A stretch of DNA of 64,000 bases from Flavobacterium defluvii (GTDB lineage: Bacteria > Bacteroidota > Bacteroidia > Flavobacteriales > Flavobacteriaceae). Under the pieces are notes generated by a model. The model was not told the origin of the DNA. It did not search any database and saw only the letters and a program-made list of their open reading frames with translations. The stretch is taken from the NCBI RefSeq assembly GCF_900129555.1, contig NZ_FQWC01000012.1:1-64000 (forward strand). The letters run 5' to 3'. A program made the translations under genes and the position numbers. Below, piece by piece: positions 15,159 to 25,520 of the stretch (positions are counted from its first letter, which is position 1; every line of letters starts with the position of its first letter).

Positions 15159-18100
15159 ATGAATAAGAAAACCATTCATTACGTAAAAAAAACACTTCGT
15201 GTACTGTTATGGTGCGTGGTTTTTGTAGTTGCACTTTTATTACTTCTTATAATATTAATTCAGGTTCCATCAGTTCAGAATTTCGCCAAAGACAAAGCGA
15301 TAACCTATCTTCATAAAAAAATAAAAACCAAAGTTACTTTAAACAGAATTGCCATAAAATTCCCAAAAGATGTAGTTCTGGAAGGTTTTTATTTTGAAGA
15401 CCAAAAAAAAGATACACTGCTGGCAGGTAATCGTTTAGAAGTCGATGTGGATCTTTTTAAACTTGTAAGCAGCGAACTCGAAATCAATTCTGTAAAACTT
15501 CAAAACGTAAAAGCCAATATTTCCAGAAATAAAGAAGGTGTTTTCAATTTCGATTATATCATAAAAGCATTCGAATCAAAAGAACCAAAAGTTGAAGATC
15601 CCGATGCTAAACCATTCAAAATATCAGTTGTAAAAGTAAATCTGGATAACGTTAAATTCAATTTTAAAGACGATTATTCTAAAAATGACATTGCCGTTAA
15701 ACTGACTCATTTTGATACCAAATTCAATAAATTCGATTTAGATAAAATGGATTTTGATATTCCGAATATTAATTTAAACGGATTAAAACTGGTTTTAGAT
15801 CAGGATGTTGTAGAAAAAATTGCAGAAGTTTCGGTAAAAACAGTTGATACTATTTCAAAACGACCGGATTTCAAACTGGCCTTAAATAAAATCGCTTTGT
15901 CTAAAATCGATATTTTATACGACAATAAAGACTCAAAATTAAATTCAGGCATTCGATTAGGAAATCTAAATTTATCCGTTAATGAGGTTAATATAAACAA
16001 ACAGCTTTTAGATTTCGACACTTTCGAATTAAAAAATCTTAGCGGAAATTTACGATTAGGAGCAAAAGACAAACAAATCGATGCGCCAAATTTAGATACA
16101 ACTGCCATAAAACAAGCAGGCTGGAAAGCAAAACTTAACAAAGTCAGTATTCAAAATATCGCTTTCAAATTTGATGATATGCAGTCGAAACCAACCGCAA
16201 AAGGAATCGATTACAGTCATCTTGATTTGAGTAAATTTAATCTCGAAGCAGAGAAATTATATTATGCAAACGATACCATTTCGGGAAATATCAAATCGCT
16301 GGCCGCAGCTGAAAAAAGAGGATTAAATATTCAATCTTTAAAAACAGACTTTTTCTACGGACCCAAAAATGCATCTTTAGAAAATTTGTATTTAAAAACA
16401 CCGCAGACACTTGTACAAGACAAAATTAAAGTAGAATATAAATCACTTGCTGCGCTTAAAAAAGACATTGCCAATCTTTCTGTCGATGCCAATTTAAAAC
16501 AATCAAAAATAGGATTTAAAGACATTTTAATGTTTGTTCCAGATTTACAGAAAACAAATCCGTTTAAAAGTAATCCAAACGCCATTGTATATGTAAACAG
16601 CCGTGTAAACGGAAAAGTAAAAGATTTGAATATTCCGAAATTTGAAATGAGCGGAATCGGCACAACAAAAGTTTCCTTTTCCGGGAAAATAGCCGGACTT
16701 CCTGATGCCCAAAAAGCCTATTACGATTTAGATATCAAGAAAATATCAAGTACTTCAAAAGATATAAATATGTTCGTGCCGGCCGGAACAATTCCGAAAA
16801 ATATTCAGCTTCCATCGCAGATTAATTTACAGGGAAAATTCAAAGGTTCTGTTCAGAATTTTAAAACCAATCTCGCTTTAAACAGCAGTTTCGGAAATGC
16901 AAAAGTCGATGCTTTATTCGACCAGCGAGTAAAGAAAAAAGAGAAATACGATGCAACAGTTTATTTGCTTGATTTTGATTTAGGAAGATTAATCAAAAAT
17001 GATTCAATCGGAAAAATTACGCTTAAAGCGAAAGTTAAAGGAAAAGGTTTAGACCCAAAAACGGCACAGGCAGAATTAGACGGAATTGTGCAGAAAGCAG
17101 TTTTCAACCGATATACCTACAGAGATTTAGCATTAAAAGGAAATATTGCAAACGGATCATTTGCAGTAAAATCAGGAATGCAGGATCCAAATTTGAATTT
17201 TAATTTAACAGCAAGCGGAAATACACAAGAGAAATATCCGGCAGTAAAATTAAAACTGAATCTTGATATTGCCGATCTCGAAAAACTGAACCTGCATGCC
17301 GGACCAATGAAACTCCGCGGGAATGTTGATGCCGATATTGCTAATAGTAATCCGGATTTTTTAAACGGAAAAGTATTTCTTTCAAACATTCAGATTTTGC
17401 AGGATAAAGAACCAATTGTTCTGGATTCGGTTCGTGTTATCGCATTTTCAGACAATACGCGAAACAATATTAAAATTTCATCTCAGTTTTTAAAAGCCGA
17501 AGTTGACGGAAAATACAAATTGACAACTTTAGCCGCGGCCGTAAAAAAATCATTGTCAAAATATATTGATTTAAAAAATCCAAAAGCAAACGGAGAATCA
17601 GACGAGCAAAGATTAGCTTTTACCTTAACGGTTGATAACGACCCAATTCTTTTTAAACTGATTCCGAAACTTACAGGTTTAGAACCAATTAAAATCACAG
17701 GAAAATACAATAACGTATCAGATTCTTTAGAAATAAGAGGAACAATTCCGCGAATCGTTTACGCAGATAACACCATTGCCGATGGAAAAATTAATATCGA
17801 AGCCAAAGAAAATGCTTTAGAATATTCAATTTCTATTGCTACGATTGAAAGCGGATCTTTAAAAATTCCGTTTACAAGTTTAACAGGACAAGTTCAGAAC
17901 AATATTTTGACTTACGCACTTGAAGTTCAGGATGCGAAAGAAAAACAGCAGTATTTTATTGCAGGAGAATTTAAAACAGAAGATTCTAAAAACATTTTTA
18001 AAATTGATGCAGAGAACTTCATTTTAAATTATGACCGCTGGTCAATTGATCCGGAAAATGCAGTTGAATTTGGAGATAAACGATTGTATGTCAATAAATT

Positions 18101-20270
18101 TTTCCTGAACAATAGCGGAAATGAATTAAAAGTTCAGTCGCAGGGAACGCAAAACAATGCACCATTACAGATCGATTTTGTAAACTTCAAAATCGAAACC
18201 ATTATGAATATGGTTAAAAAAGACAAACTTTTAATGCAGGGTTTAATTAACGGAAATGCCGTTGTAGAAAACGTTATGACAAACCCAACTTTTACTTCGG
18301 ATATAAAAGTGGATGATTTTACTTTTAAAGGCGAAAAAGTAGGAGACCTGGAGGTAAAAGTCGACAATAAAACAGCTGATCTTCTGGCAGCAAATGTAAG
18401 TCTAAGCGACGATGGAAATGACGTAAAACTTTCAGGAGATTATAATATCAAAGCCGGAAATTTTGATTTTGATGTTCTGATTAATAAGTTGAATATCAAA
18501 AGTATTCAGGGCTTTAGCATGGATAATATCAAAGAAGGAACCGGATATTTATCAGGAAACTTTAAAGTTACCGGAAATACTTCGACTCCAAAAATTAACG
18601 GAGAACTTAACTTTAACGATGCAGCTTTTAGGGTAACGCAGCTCAATTCTTATTTTAAAATCAAAAAAGAAAAAATCACGTTTGATAACGAAACCATCAC
18701 ATTTGATAAATTCTCTCTTTTTGATGAAAACGATAACGAATTGTATGTAAACGGAAACATCAAATCGACTGATTTTAGAAAATACAATTTTGATTTGCTT
18801 GTTGAAGCCAATGATTTCAGGGCAATAAATTCTAAAGCCGCTGATAATGATTTGTTTTATGGAGATTTGTTTTTAGATACTAAACTAAATATCAAAGGAG
18901 ATCTCGAAAGCCCTTCTGTCGACGGAACGATTAAAATCAATAAAGAAACCAAATTTACAGTTGTTCTGCCGCAGTCAGATCCTTCCATCGCAGATCGTGA
19001 AGGAATTGTTGAGTTTGTGGATGAAGACAATATGTATTTAAGACAAACCGTTGAACTTCAGAATCAGCTTAATCAGTCTGATGTAAAAGGAATGGACGTT
19101 AATGTCGCGATTTCGATTGATAAAGAAGCAGAATTGACACTTTTAATTGATAAAGCCAATGGCGATTATCTGAATTTAAAAGGTGAAGCAGAATTAGTTG
19201 GCGGAATTGATAAATCTGGTAAAACAACTTTAACCGGTAAATATGAGTTTACGGATGGTGCGTATGAAATGAATTTTAACGGAATAAAAAGAAAATTCAA
19301 TATCCAGAAAGGAAGTTACATAACCTGGAATGGCGAGCCGACAATGGCAAATTTAAATATTACAGCAATTTATAAAGTGAATGCAGCGCCAATTGATTTG
19401 CTTGGAAATCAGTTGGGAAGTGATGATTCAGCTACAAGAAACAGATACAAACAAAAACTTCCGTTTCAGACTTTATTGAAAATGAACGGCGAGTTATTGA
19501 AACCGGATATTTCTTTTGGAATCGTGCTTCCTGAAGGAAATTACGATGTTTCTTCGGATGTTGTCGAACTTACACAATCTAAGCTAAAACAATTAGAACA
19601 AGATCCTGCAGAATTGAACAAACAGGTTTTTGCTCTTTTATTATTAAACCGATTTGTGGGCGAAAATCCTTTTTCTAGTGAAAGCGGCGGTACAAATGCC
19701 GAATCTTTGGCAAGACAGAGTGTGAGTAAAATACTTTCGCAGCAATTAAACAATCTGGCGGGCGAATTAATTACCGGATTTGAAGTCAATTTTGACCTCG
19801 AATCAACAGAAGATTATACAACAGGAACCATGCAAAACAGAACCGATCTGAATGTTGAGGTTTCTAAAAAACTACTCGACGACCGATTGAAAGTTACTGT
19901 TGGAAGCAGTTTTGGTGTTGAAGGTCAGGAACGTGCCAATGAAGAAAGTACCAATATTGCCGGAGACGTTGCACTTGACTATCAGCTTACCAAAGACGGC
20001 CGCTATATGGTGCGTGCTTACAGAAAAAATCAGTATCAGGTTGCCGTTGAAGGTCAGGTAATTGAAACCGGAGTTGCCTTTATTATTACCATGAGTTACA
20101 ACAAATTCAGAGAACTTTTTCATCGAACAGAACAAGAAAAAGAATTAATAAGAGAAGAAAAGATTCGAAAAGAAAAAGAAAAACAAAAAAAGAAAGAGGC
20201 TAAAGAAAAGGAAAAACTTGAAGAAGAACAGCAGGAAAATCAAATTGAAGGAAATGAGCAAAAAACATAA
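15159..20270 (+). CDS. tamB: Translocation and assembly module inner-membrane component TamB
   Basis: A 1703-residue protein with one N-terminal membrane helix (about residues 13-35) and a very long series of beta-strands of AsmA/TamB type (for example FYFEDQKKDTLLAG, repeated GKY/GNL strand patterns). The conserved TamB (DUF490) C-terminal region covers about 1330-1660 (LTGKYEFTDGAYEMNFNG, GSYITWNGEPTMANLNITA, LPFQTLLKMNGELLKPDISF). The last 45 residues are a very Lys/Glu-rich charged tail. TamB is thought to bridge the periplasm as a lipid or protein conduit. It overlaps the next gene by 17 bp, which encodes its outer-membrane partner. Length is larger than E. coli TamB (about 1260), as is usual in Bacteroidota. 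Confidence 0.94.
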   Translation: MNKKTIHYVKKTLRVLLWCVVFVVALLLLLIILIQVPSVQNFAKDKAITYLHKKIKTKVTLNRIAIKFPKDVVLEGFYFEDQKKDTLLAGNRLEVDVDLFKLVSSELEINSVKLQNVKANISRNKEGVFNFDYIIKAFESKEPKVEDPDAKPFKISVVKVNLDNVKFNFKDDYSKNDIAVKLTHFDTKFNKFDLDKMDFDIPNINLNGLKLVLDQDVVEKIAEVSVKTVDTISKRPDFKLALNKIALSKIDILYDNKDSKLNSGIRLGNLNLSVNEVNINKQLLDFDTFELKNLSGNLRLGAKDKQIDAPNLDTTAIKQAGWKAKLNKVSIQNIAFKFDDMQSKPTAKGIDYSHLDLSKFNLEAEKLYYANDTISGNIKSLAAAEKRGLNIQSLKTDFFYGPKNASLENLYLKTPQTLVQDKIKVEYKSLAALKKDIANLSVDANLKQSKIGFKDILMFVPDLQKTNPFKSNPNAIVYVNSRVNGKVKDLNIPKFEMSGIGTTKVSFSGKIAGLPDAQKAYYDLDIKKISSTSKDINMFVPAGTIPKNIQLPSQINLQGKFKGSVQNFKTNLALNSSFGNAKVDALFDQRVKKKEKYDATVYLLDFDLGRLIKNDSIGKITLKAKVKGKGLDPKTAQAELDGIVQKAVFNRYTYRDLALKGNIANGSFAVKSGMQDPNLNFNLTASGNTQEKYPAVKLKLNLDIADLEKLNLHAGPMKLRGNVDADIANSNPDFLNGKVFLSNIQILQDKEPIVLDSVRVIAFSDNTRNNIKISSQFLKAEVDGKYKLTTLAAAVKKSLSKYIDLKNPKANGESDEQRLAFTLTVDNDPILFKLIPKLTGLEPIKITGKYNNVSDSLEIRGTIPRIVYADNTIADGKINIEAKENALEYSISIATIESGSLKIPFTSLTGQVQNNILTYALEVQDAKEKQQYFIAGEFKTEDSKNIFKIDAENFILNYDRWSIDPENAVEFGDKRLYVNKFFLNNSGNELKVQSQGTQNNAPLQIDFVNFKIETIMNMVKKDKLLMQGLINGNAVVENVMTNPTFTSDIKVDDFTFKGEKVGDLEVKVDNKTADLLAANVSLSDDGNDVKLSGDYNIKAGNFDFDVLINKLNIKSIQGFSMDNIKEGTGYLSGNFKVTGNTSTPKINGELNFNDAAFRVTQLNSYFKIKKEKITFDNETITFDKFSLFDENDNELYVNGNIKSTDFRKYNFDLLVEANDFRAINSKAADNDLFYGDLFLDTKLNIKGDLESPSVDGTIKINKETKFTVVLPQSDPSIADREGIVEFVDEDNMYLRQTVELQNQLNQSDVKGMDVNVAISIDKEAELTLLIDKANGDYLNLKGEAELVGGIDKSGKTTLTGKYEFTDGAYEMNFNGIKRKFNIQKGSYITWNGEPTMANLNITAIYKVNAAPIDLLGNQLGSDDSATRNRYKQKLPFQTLLKMNGELLKPDISFGIVLPEGNYDVSSDVVELTQSKLKQLEQDPAELNKQVFALLLLNRFVGENPFSSESGGTNAESLARQSVSKILSQQLNNLAGELITGFEVNFDLESTEDYTTGTMQNRTDLNVEVSKKLLDDRLKVTVGSSFGVEGQERANEESTNIAGDVALDYQLTKDGRYMVRAYRKNQYQVAVEGQVIETGVAFIITMSYNKFRELFHRTEQEKELIREEKIRKEKEKQKKKEAKEKEKLEEEQQENQIEGNEQKT

Positions 20271-22566
20271 TCATATAAAAATAATTTTGAAGTCTGTGAC
20301 GCTGTTTTCCCTGTTTTTTGTTTTAGGATGCAGTAACACAAAATATCTTCCGGAAGGCGATTTGCTTTACACAGGCGGCTCTGTAACAGTGAAGGATTCG
20401 ATCATGAAAAAGAAAGAAAGAAAAGCACTCGAAACAGAACTGGAAGGCTTACTGCGCCCGAAACCAAATAAAAAATTTCTGGGTTTACGACCAAAATTAT
20501 GGATTTATAATATTGCCGGAGAACCTAAAAAACAAAAAGGAACAAGATACTGGCTTAGAAATAAAGTGGGAGAACCGCCAGTACTTTTCAGCCAGGTTGA
20601 TTTAGATTATAATGCGGCCGTACTGCGCAATTTTACCGAAAATCGTGGTTATTTTAAAACCCGCGTAAGTGCCGATTCTACTGTTCGCAACAAAAGAGTT
20701 ACGGCAGAATATACAGTTACGCCCAAAAAACAATACATTATAAAAAGTGTAACTTTCCCTGACGATTCTCTGGCAATGTCAAGAATTATCGGAAGATCAA
20801 GCCGAAGAAGTTTATTGAAAGTTGGTAAACCGTATGATCTCGATGTCATAAAAGCCGAGAGAGAACGAATCGATGCCAGACTAAAAGAAAAAGGCTATTT
20901 TTATTTTAATCCCGATTATCTTTTGGCTCAGGTAGATAGTAGTAAAGGCGATCATGAAGTAAAAGTGAAAATCGTAATAAAACCCGATACGCCGCCAAAA
21001 GCACTCACAGCTTATAAAATCAACAAGATATTTGTTTACCCAAATTATTCACTTACCAATGATAGTGCGGTTTACAGAAAAAGAAACATTACGCAATACA
21101 AAGATTTTACTATTATAGATACAACCGAAACCTTTAAACCAAGAGTTTATGATCGAACGATCTATTTTAAAAAAGGAGATTTGTATAACCGAAAAGACCA
21201 TAATCTTACCTTAAACCGTTTTGTAAATCTGGGAACTTTTAGTTTTGTAAAAAACGAATTCAAACCTTCAGACAGTATTCCAAAAACGTTAGATTCGTAT
21301 TATTTTCTAACGCTTCTGCCGAAAAAATTTATTCGTGTTGAGGTTTTAGGAAAAACAAATTCAGCGAGTTACACAGGAACCGAAGTCAATGTAAACTGGA
21401 ATAACCGAAACTTTTTTAAGGGTGCAGAACTATTTACGGTTTCTGTTTTTGGCGGTGCCGATTTCCAGCTTGGCGGAGTTAATAAAGGGAAAAATATTTA
21501 TAAACTTGGAGGAGAAGTCAGTTTGACCTGGCCAAGATTTATAACACCGTTTCATATTCAGGGAAATAGTGAATATGTACCGAGAACAAAAGCAACGCTT
21601 CGATATGAATATCAAAAAAGAACACAATTGTATGCCTTAAATTCTTTTAATGCTTCTTTTGGCTATTTATGGAAAGAAAATATTCGAAAAGAACATCAGT
21701 TAAATGTGATGGATATTACGTATGTGAGTCCAAACCATGTTACGGCTGAATATTTAGAAGATATTCAGCAAGATCCAGCATTAGAAAAAGTAATCGAAAA
21801 ACAATTGATTTTTGGGCCAACATATAGTTATACGTATACCAACACGATGCAGAAACGCCGAAAAAATACAATCTATTTTAATGGTGAATTAGATTTGGCA
21901 GGAAATATTACCGGACTGGTCAGCGGTGCAGATTATCCAAACAATGTAAAAACCATATTTGATGTTCCGTTTAGTCAGTATGTAAAAATCAAGTCAGATT
22001 TCAGGCATTATTTGAAACTCGGAAAAGAAAGCGAACTAGCCAGCCGATTAATTGTTGGTGCAGGATTTGCTTACGGAAATTCGAATACGCTGCCAACATC
22101 AAAACAATTTGTAGTAGGAGGGACCAATAGTATTCGAGCCTTTAGAGCCAGAACTTTAGGCCCGGGAAGTTATGTAATTCCGCCAACGACAAACAACAAT
22201 TATACACCAGATCAGTCTGCCGATTTAAAATTAGAATTCAATACCGAATACAGGGCAAAACTATTTAGTATTGTAAGGGGAGCCGTGTTTTTAGACGCCG
22301 GAAACATTTGGCTTTTACATGCCGATCCAAATAAACCCGGAGCCGAAATCTCAAAAGATTTTATGAAAGAACTAGCTGTTGGCGCAGGTGTTGGATTACG
22401 ATTTGATTTGTCTTTTTTAATTTTAAGAACCGATTTGGCGATGCCGCTTCGAAATCCTGCATTACCGGACGGACAAAGATGGGTTATTGATGATATTAAT
22501 TTCGGAAGCGGTCCTTGGCGAAAAGATAACCTTATTTTAAATATCGCAATTGGATATCCATTCTAG
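20254..22566 (+). CDS. tamL: BamA/TamA-family outer-membrane lipoprotein (TamL type)
   Basis: The start at 20254 (MSKKHNHIK) gives 770 residues and places a lipobox VLGC at Cys26; a further upstream in-frame start would only add charged residues encoded inside tamB. After the signal come POTRA-like repeats (about 100-330) and a C-terminal 16-strand Omp85 barrel (about 400-770) with the conserved VVGGTNSIRAFRARTLGPGSY near residue 630 and the terminal LNIAIGYPF ending in phenylalanine. Bacteroidota carry a lipid-anchored version of TamA, called TamL, encoded next to tamB; this gene fits that description. The 17-bp overlap indicates translational coupling. Role: outer-membrane protein or lipid insertion. 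Confidence 0.92.
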   Translation: MSKKHNHIKIILKSVTLFSLFFVLGCSNTKYLPEGDLLYTGGSVTVKDSIMKKKERKALETELEGLLRPKPNKKFLGLRPKLWIYNIAGEPKKQKGTRYWLRNKVGEPPVLFSQVDLDYNAAVLRNFTENRGYFKTRVSADSTVRNKRVTAEYTVTPKKQYIIKSVTFPDDSLAMSRIIGRSSRRSLLKVGKPYDLDVIKAERERIDARLKEKGYFYFNPDYLLAQVDSSKGDHEVKVKIVIKPDTPPKALTAYKINKIFVYPNYSLTNDSAVYRKRNITQYKDFTIIDTTETFKPRVYDRTIYFKKGDLYNRKDHNLTLNRFVNLGTFSFVKNEFKPSDSIPKTLDSYYFLTLLPKKFIRVEVLGKTNSASYTGTEVNVNWNNRNFFKGAELFTVSVFGGADFQLGGVNKGKNIYKLGGEVSLTWPRFITPFHIQGNSEYVPRTKATLRYEYQKRTQLYALNSFNASFGYLWKENIRKEHQLNVMDITYVSPNHVTAEYLEDIQQDPALEKVIEKQLIFGPTYSYTYTNTMQKRRKNTIYFNGELDLAGNITGLVSGADYPNNVKTIFDVPFSQYVKIKSDFRHYLKLGKESELASRLIVGAGFAYGNSNTLPTSKQFVVGGTNSIRAFRARTLGPGSYVIPPTTNNNYTPDQSADLKLEFNTEYRAKLFSIVRGAVFLDAGNIWLLHADPNKPGAEISKDFMKELAVGAGVGLRFDLSFLILRTDLAMPLRNPALPDGQRWVIDDINFGSGPWRKDNLILNIAIGYPF

Positions 22567-22578
22567 TATTTGCTGCGA

Positions 22579-22674
22579 TTTTTTTCGCCACAAATTCACG
22601 AATTTTCTTTAACTCATTTTTGCATAAATCTTGAAACTTCACAAATTAAATTCGTGAATTCGTGGCGAAAAAAA
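22579..22674. repeat. Long inverted repeat (CGCCACAAATTCACGAA family)
   Basis: Arms 22579-22605 and 22648-22674 are 27-bp inverted copies with one mismatch, separated by 42 bp. The same family (core GCCACGAATTCACGAATT) occurs at 29803-29863. It lies 13 bp after the tamL stop and could act as a transcript 3' structure. Confidence 0.85.
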
Positions 22675-22713
22675 CTAAAAAAAGAAGTAAATTCGTCTAA
22701 ATAATTTATTGGA

Positions 22714-23343
22714 ATGCAAAACTTAGTTAAAAGAATTATTAGTATCGGTATTACTATTTTAGTCATTGTTTTGGCTTTTAAATATTGTCAGTTTAAAAAA
22801 GAAGACGATTCTACAATTGATTATAATACCAATTTAATTCAGCAGCAAATTCTAAACGTTGGAAAGCTGGTTGTTACCGAAGGGCATTTTTCAGAAGTCA
22901 TTACGTATAAAAATCAGCAGAAATATTTAATGGATATGATTTCCTTTGAGAAAAAAGCGCTGATTGTGGTAAATGCAAATGTTACTGTTGCTTACGATTT
23001 GCATAAAATGAAATACGATATCGACGAAAAAAACAAAACCATCACAATTCTAAATATTCCAAAAGAAGAAATCACGATTAATCCTGACATTCAGTTTTAT
23101 GATGTCGAACAAAGCAAATTGAATCCGTTTACGGGCGACGATTACAATAAAATCAATAAATCGGTAAAAGCAAATATGGCTAAAAAAATCGAAAATTCAA
23201 CCTTAAAAACAAACGCCCAAAACAGATTAATAAGCGAATTATCTAAGATTTTAATCATGACAAATTCAATGGGCTGGAAATTACAATATAACGGAAAAAC
23301 TATTGAATCTGAAAGCGAATTAAATCAGGATTTGAAGCTTTAG
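22714..23343 (+). CDS. DUF4230 domain protein
   Basis: A 209-residue protein with one N-terminal membrane helix (about residues 7-25, GITILVIVLAFKYC) and a periplasmic domain matching DUF4230: KLVVTEGHFSEVITYKNQQ, EKKALIVVNANVTVAYDLHKM, ITILNIPKEEITINPDIQFYDVEQSKLNPF, NRLISELSKIL. The family is widespread but of unknown function. It follows tamB-tamL on the same strand, but a long inverted repeat lies in the 147-bp gap, so it may not share their transcript. Confidence 0.88.
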   Translation: MQNLVKRIISIGITILVIVLAFKYCQFKKEDDSTIDYNTNLIQQQILNVGKLVVTEGHFSEVITYKNQQKYLMDMISFEKKALIVVNANVTVAYDLHKMKYDIDEKNKTITILNIPKEEITINPDIQFYDVEQSKLNPFTGDDYNKINKSVKANMAKKIENSTLKTNAQNRLISELSKILIMTNSMGWKLQYNGKTIESESELNQDLKL

Positions 23344-23406
23344 TTTTAAGGTTCAAATGAAGTAAATGTTTTTGCCACAGATTAAAAGATTAAAATGATT
23401 TGCTTA

Positions 23407-23531
23407 ATTGCCTCCTGCTTTAGCTGGAGGTATATATAAAGAAATTTAAAAAGGCTTTAGCCAAAACATATTTTTTTGGCTAAAGCCTCTCTAGCTGATT
23501 TTATTTTCCTCCAGCTAAAGCAGGAGGCAAT
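23407..23531. repeat. Nested inverted repeat (GCCTCCTGCTTTAGCTGG family)
   Basis: The outer arms 23407-23430 and 23508-23531 are a perfect 24-bp inverted repeat. Inside them, 23452-23463 and 23477-23488 form a perfect 12-bp stem (AGGCTTTAGCCA with TGGCTAAAGCCT). The 125-bp unit lies between convergent genes. The double-hairpin layout resembles REP/REPIN-type elements. Confidence 0.9.
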
Positions 23532-23598
23532 TTAAAAATGTAAGACTAAAAATCTGCGTACATCAGCTTAAATCTGTAAAATCTGCGTGCAATAAAAT

Positions 23599-25356
23599 TT
23601 AAACCTTTTCTTTATTAAAAATCAAATCCAAACCACCAGAAATTAAATGTGCAATTTCAGGACGTTTTTCTTTCAATTGATCCAAATGAACTAATACTTC
23701 CTGTAAAAGCTGTTTTTCATCAGAATTATTTAAAAGCTCTACAATTTCAACAGACAATAACCAATCGTTTGAATGACTGTTTTTTAGTTTTTCAAAAACA
23801 GATTTCAGTTCATTTTTAGGACTTTTATTTTTTCTGATTTCTCTAACTAAAGCGTATAAATTTTCTAATTCGTCGCGTTCTTCAGTGTGTTTTGCTTTTA
23901 TAGTTTTTGTAGAAGGAACAATATTTATCAGGTCAAAACTATTCACATCAGCTGGACCTGAAAAAGCCGAAATCACTTTTTTTCCAATAGCCATATCATA
24001 ATTTCCCCATTCTGGTTGAAACAAAATTGTTTCGCCATGTGTTACGGTACAATTTCTAAAACTAATCAGAATAATTTCTCCGTGTAAATTTCTCGAACCG
24101 GTAATAATTTCACCTTCAACAATAATATTACCTTCAAATTCCAGTTTTACAGTTTCATTTTCTACAATGCTGTAAGCCTGTAAATCCTTGGGACTCATAT
24201 CTTCAATAGCCAGATTAAAACCTTTTAGTTTTCCAATCGGACTTCCGAATCCATGAGGATGCGTTAAAGTTCCATGACCCACTAATTCTTTTTCACGGTA
24301 AGCCAAAGCTGTTTTTCCGGTTGTCTGAATGTAAACCGGTTTTCCTTCTTCTTCAATAACATTGGTGAAAACTCCGGAAATTTGTAAACCAGTACTCAAT
24401 TCAATAGTTCCTAAAGCATTCGACTGAATTAATTTTTTAATTCCCGAAAGTCCTCCGGTTCTTAAAGCCATTTTATTAGCAAATTCTTCCAGAATTAAAC
24501 TTAAATGAGAAAATGTTGGTGTTACATAAAGCTGCGGCTGAAGCTGCGTAATATCAAAATTCTGATTCGCAGCCGAAATATCGTAAGGGATTTTCTTAAC
24601 ATTATCAGTCATGCACCAGGCACTTTCTCCAATAGAAGAAAGTAATCCGGCACCATAAATTTTAGGATTTTCTACCGTTCCAATCAAACCGTATTCAACT
24701 GTCCACCAATGCAGGTTTCGAATTTGAGCCATTTCAGACAATTCGCCCATATCATTTTGCAAATCAGCAACCGCTTTTTCTGCTTCATCGATTTTATACT
24801 GCGGCGTATCTTCGGCTTCTTTTAAAATAGAAAGCAAACGAATCGCTTCATACATTTGATAATCTTTGTGAGAAGAAATTGCTTTACAGCCAATTTCACC
24901 AAAACGTCTCAAATATTCAGCATATTCAGGATTGGCAATAATAGGAGCGTGGCCGGCACCTTCGTGAATGATATCCGGAGCAGGCGTGTATTCAATGTGT
25001 TCCAGTTGTCGTATATCCGAAGCAATAACTAAAACATTGTAAGCCTGAAATTCCATAAAAGCATTTGGCGGAATAAATCCATCTACAGCAACGGCAGCCC
25101 AGCCAATTTCGGTGAGAATTCGGTTCATTCCGTACATGCTCGGAATAGAATCAATCTCGATTCCGGTTCTGCGTAAACCTTCTAAATAAGAGTGATGAGC
25201 AACTTTTGAAAGATAATCTACATTTTTACGCATAACATATCGCCAAACCGCCTGATTAATAGGAGTGTAATCGCTATAATCCTGAGGTTTAATAAATTGC
25301 TGTAAATGTTTCGGCAATCGTTCTAATAACGGATTGGTTTCTATAGATGCATTCAT
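23599..25356 (-). CDS. Aromatic amino acid hydroxylase (phenylalanine 4-monooxygenase-like)
   Basis: A 585-residue protein. The N-terminal half is the biopterin-dependent aromatic amino acid hydroxylase domain: PDIIHEGAGHAP supplies iron ligands H131 and H136, and WWTVEYGLIG supplies the third ligand E221. Other family segments are YGMNRILTEIGW, FQAYNVLVIASDIRQLEHIEYTPAPD and TPTFSHLSLILEEFANKMALRTGG. The reaction would be Phe (or Trp/Tyr) hydroxylation using O2 and a tetrahydropterin. Bacterial enzymes such as PhhA are only 260-300 residues; this one has an extra C-terminal region of about 280 residues with no recognised domain, seen also in other Bacteroidota. There is no pterin dehydratase gene nearby. 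Confidence 0.9.
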   Translation of the reverse strand: MNASIETNPLLERLPKHLQQFIKPQDYSDYTPINQAVWRYVMRKNVDYLSKVAHHSYLEGLRRTGIEIDSIPSMYGMNRILTEIGWAAVAVDGFIPPNAFMEFQAYNVLVIASDIRQLEHIEYTPAPDIIHEGAGHAPIIANPEYAEYLRRFGEIGCKAISSHKDYQMYEAIRLLSILKEAEDTPQYKIDEAEKAVADLQNDMGELSEMAQIRNLHWWTVEYGLIGTVENPKIYGAGLLSSIGESAWCMTDNVKKIPYDISAANQNFDITQLQPQLYVTPTFSHLSLILEEFANKMALRTGGLSGIKKLIQSNALGTIELSTGLQISGVFTNVIEEEGKPVYIQTTGKTALAYREKELVGHGTLTHPHGFGSPIGKLKGFNLAIEDMSPKDLQAYSIVENETVKLEFEGNIIVEGEIITGSRNLHGEIILISFRNCTVTHGETILFQPEWGNYDMAIGKKVISAFSGPADVNSFDLINIVPSTKTIKAKHTEERDELENLYALVREIRKNKSPKNELKSVFEKLKNSHSNDWLLSVEIVELLNNSDEKQLLQEVLVHLDQLKEKRPEIAHLISGGLDLIFNKEKV

Positions 25357-25520
25357 TTCGAAAACGTTGTAGATTAGAATGTAAAATTACGAATTTAGGT
25401 CGCTATTTTTTGCTATTCTTCATAAAATTTTTATTCGAAACTGAATTTTATTGCGTTTTTCTAGATTTTTTGGAGATAAGCCGTGAAAGATAAAATCTTG
25501 TAATGTAAATTCTAAATTAT

